This document shows, piece after piece, positions 5,249 to 5,417 of a stretch of 5,417 nt of DNA. Source of the stretch: Draconibacterium orientale (GTDB lineage Bacteria; Bacteroidota; Bacteroidia; Bacteroidales; UBA1556); assembly GCA_022736595.1 (NCBI GenBank), contig DZDC01000141.1:1-5417 (forward strand), given 5' to 3'. The notes under the pieces are model-generated. The model did not search any database and had not been told where the DNA came from. It saw only the letters and a list, made by a program, of their open reading frames with translations. The position numbers and the translations under genes were made by a program. How positions within the stretch are numbered: the stretch's first letter is position 1; the number at the start of each line of letters is the position of its first letter.

Positions 5249-5261
5249 TTTAAGGCTTAAA
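5249..5261. promoter_or_regulatory. Second 13-bp palindrome in the divergent intergenic region
   Basis: A perfect 6-1-6 palindrome (tttaag-g-cttaaa) lies 49 bp (centre to centre) from the first. It overlaps a 14-bp near-palindrome (ccttgaatttaagg, 5242-5255). Its place between two divergent genes fits a regulatory site for either. The sequence differs from the 5200-5212 palindrome, so the two need not bind the same protein. Confidence 0.3.
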
Positions 5262-5308
5262 AACAGCTTTTATCTCCCTATAGTGTTAAAAATAACAAAT
5301 CAAGGATT

Positions 5309-5417
5309 ATGCATAATATACCATATTTATTTGGTATGGAAGAGAGGGTGTCAATTACCAAACGAGAAAAATACTTCACCCAAGGCAACTATGAGTTGGA
5401 GCTGTACAACGGACAAA
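5309..5417 (+). CDS. Partial ORF running off the window, unknown product
   Basis: An open frame of 36 codons from ATG 5309 to the end of the window with no stop, starting MHNIPYLFGMEERVSITKRE and ending in ELELYNGQ. An AAGGA stretch lies 2 nt before the ATG, close for a ribosome binding site. An alternative in-frame start is ATG 5336 (residue 10), preceded by an inverted repeat atacca/tggtat (5318-5323 and 5332-5337) that overlaps it. The opposite strand has stops in all three frames here, which favours a plus-strand gene. The fragment is too short to name. A QGNYELELYNGQ stretch loosely recalls LytTR-type beta strands, but this is not enough for a call. Confidence 0.45.
   Translation, partial: MHNIPYLFGMEERVSITKREKYFTQGNYELELYNGQ

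Overview
The window looks like chromosomal DNA of a Bacteroidetes bacterium (flavobacterial or a related order). Two genes are preceded by the TAnnTTTG -7 box typical of that phylum's primary sigma factor. Shine-Dalgarno sequences are essentially absent in front of the complete genes. The HflX protein carries an insertion between G4 and G5 that I associate with that phylum. Almost everything is on the minus strand, so the biological reading order runs from right to left.

Right end (about 4977-5417): a short partial ORF on the plus strand enters from 5309 and runs off the window. It faces away from a minus-strand type II toxin-antitoxin pair, a 72-residue VapB-like antitoxin followed with a 22-nt overlap by a 125-residue PIN-domain VapC toxin. 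The 113-bp divergent intergenic region holds two 13-bp palindromes, one of them directly in front of the antitoxin start and a good candidate operator.

Middle (about 4090-4620): a gene-free stretch of roughly 530 bp packed with inverted repeats. The main unit is a 222-bp nested palindrome at 4349-4570. It has imperfect terminal inverted repeats, two inverted 29-bp REP-like arms, and a perfect 24-bp hairpin with a 3-nt loop at its centre. Two smaller degenerate palindromes (4173-4207 and 4256-4328) share words with it. This looks like a non-autonomous REPIN/MITE-type element or the debris of several. It is the least ordinary part of the window.

Left (46-4061): two minus-strand gene pairs. hflX (ribosome-associated GTPase, TTG start, its own -7 box) is followed after 7 bp by an HMG-CoA lyase gene. 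After a 97-bp AT-rich gap, an LD-carboxypeptidase gene (peptidase family S66) with a promoter almost touching its ATG is followed with no gap (TAA directly followed by ATG) by a YegS/DgkB-type lipid kinase gene. These are housekeeping functions: ribosome rescue and quality control, leucine or ketone-body catabolism, peptidoglycan recycling, and phospholipid metabolism. I see no clearly new multi-gene system. The items worth a second look are the palindromic element, the near-leaderless ldcA promoter, the TTG start of hflX, and an active-site Glu-to-Asp change in the HMG-CoA lyase.
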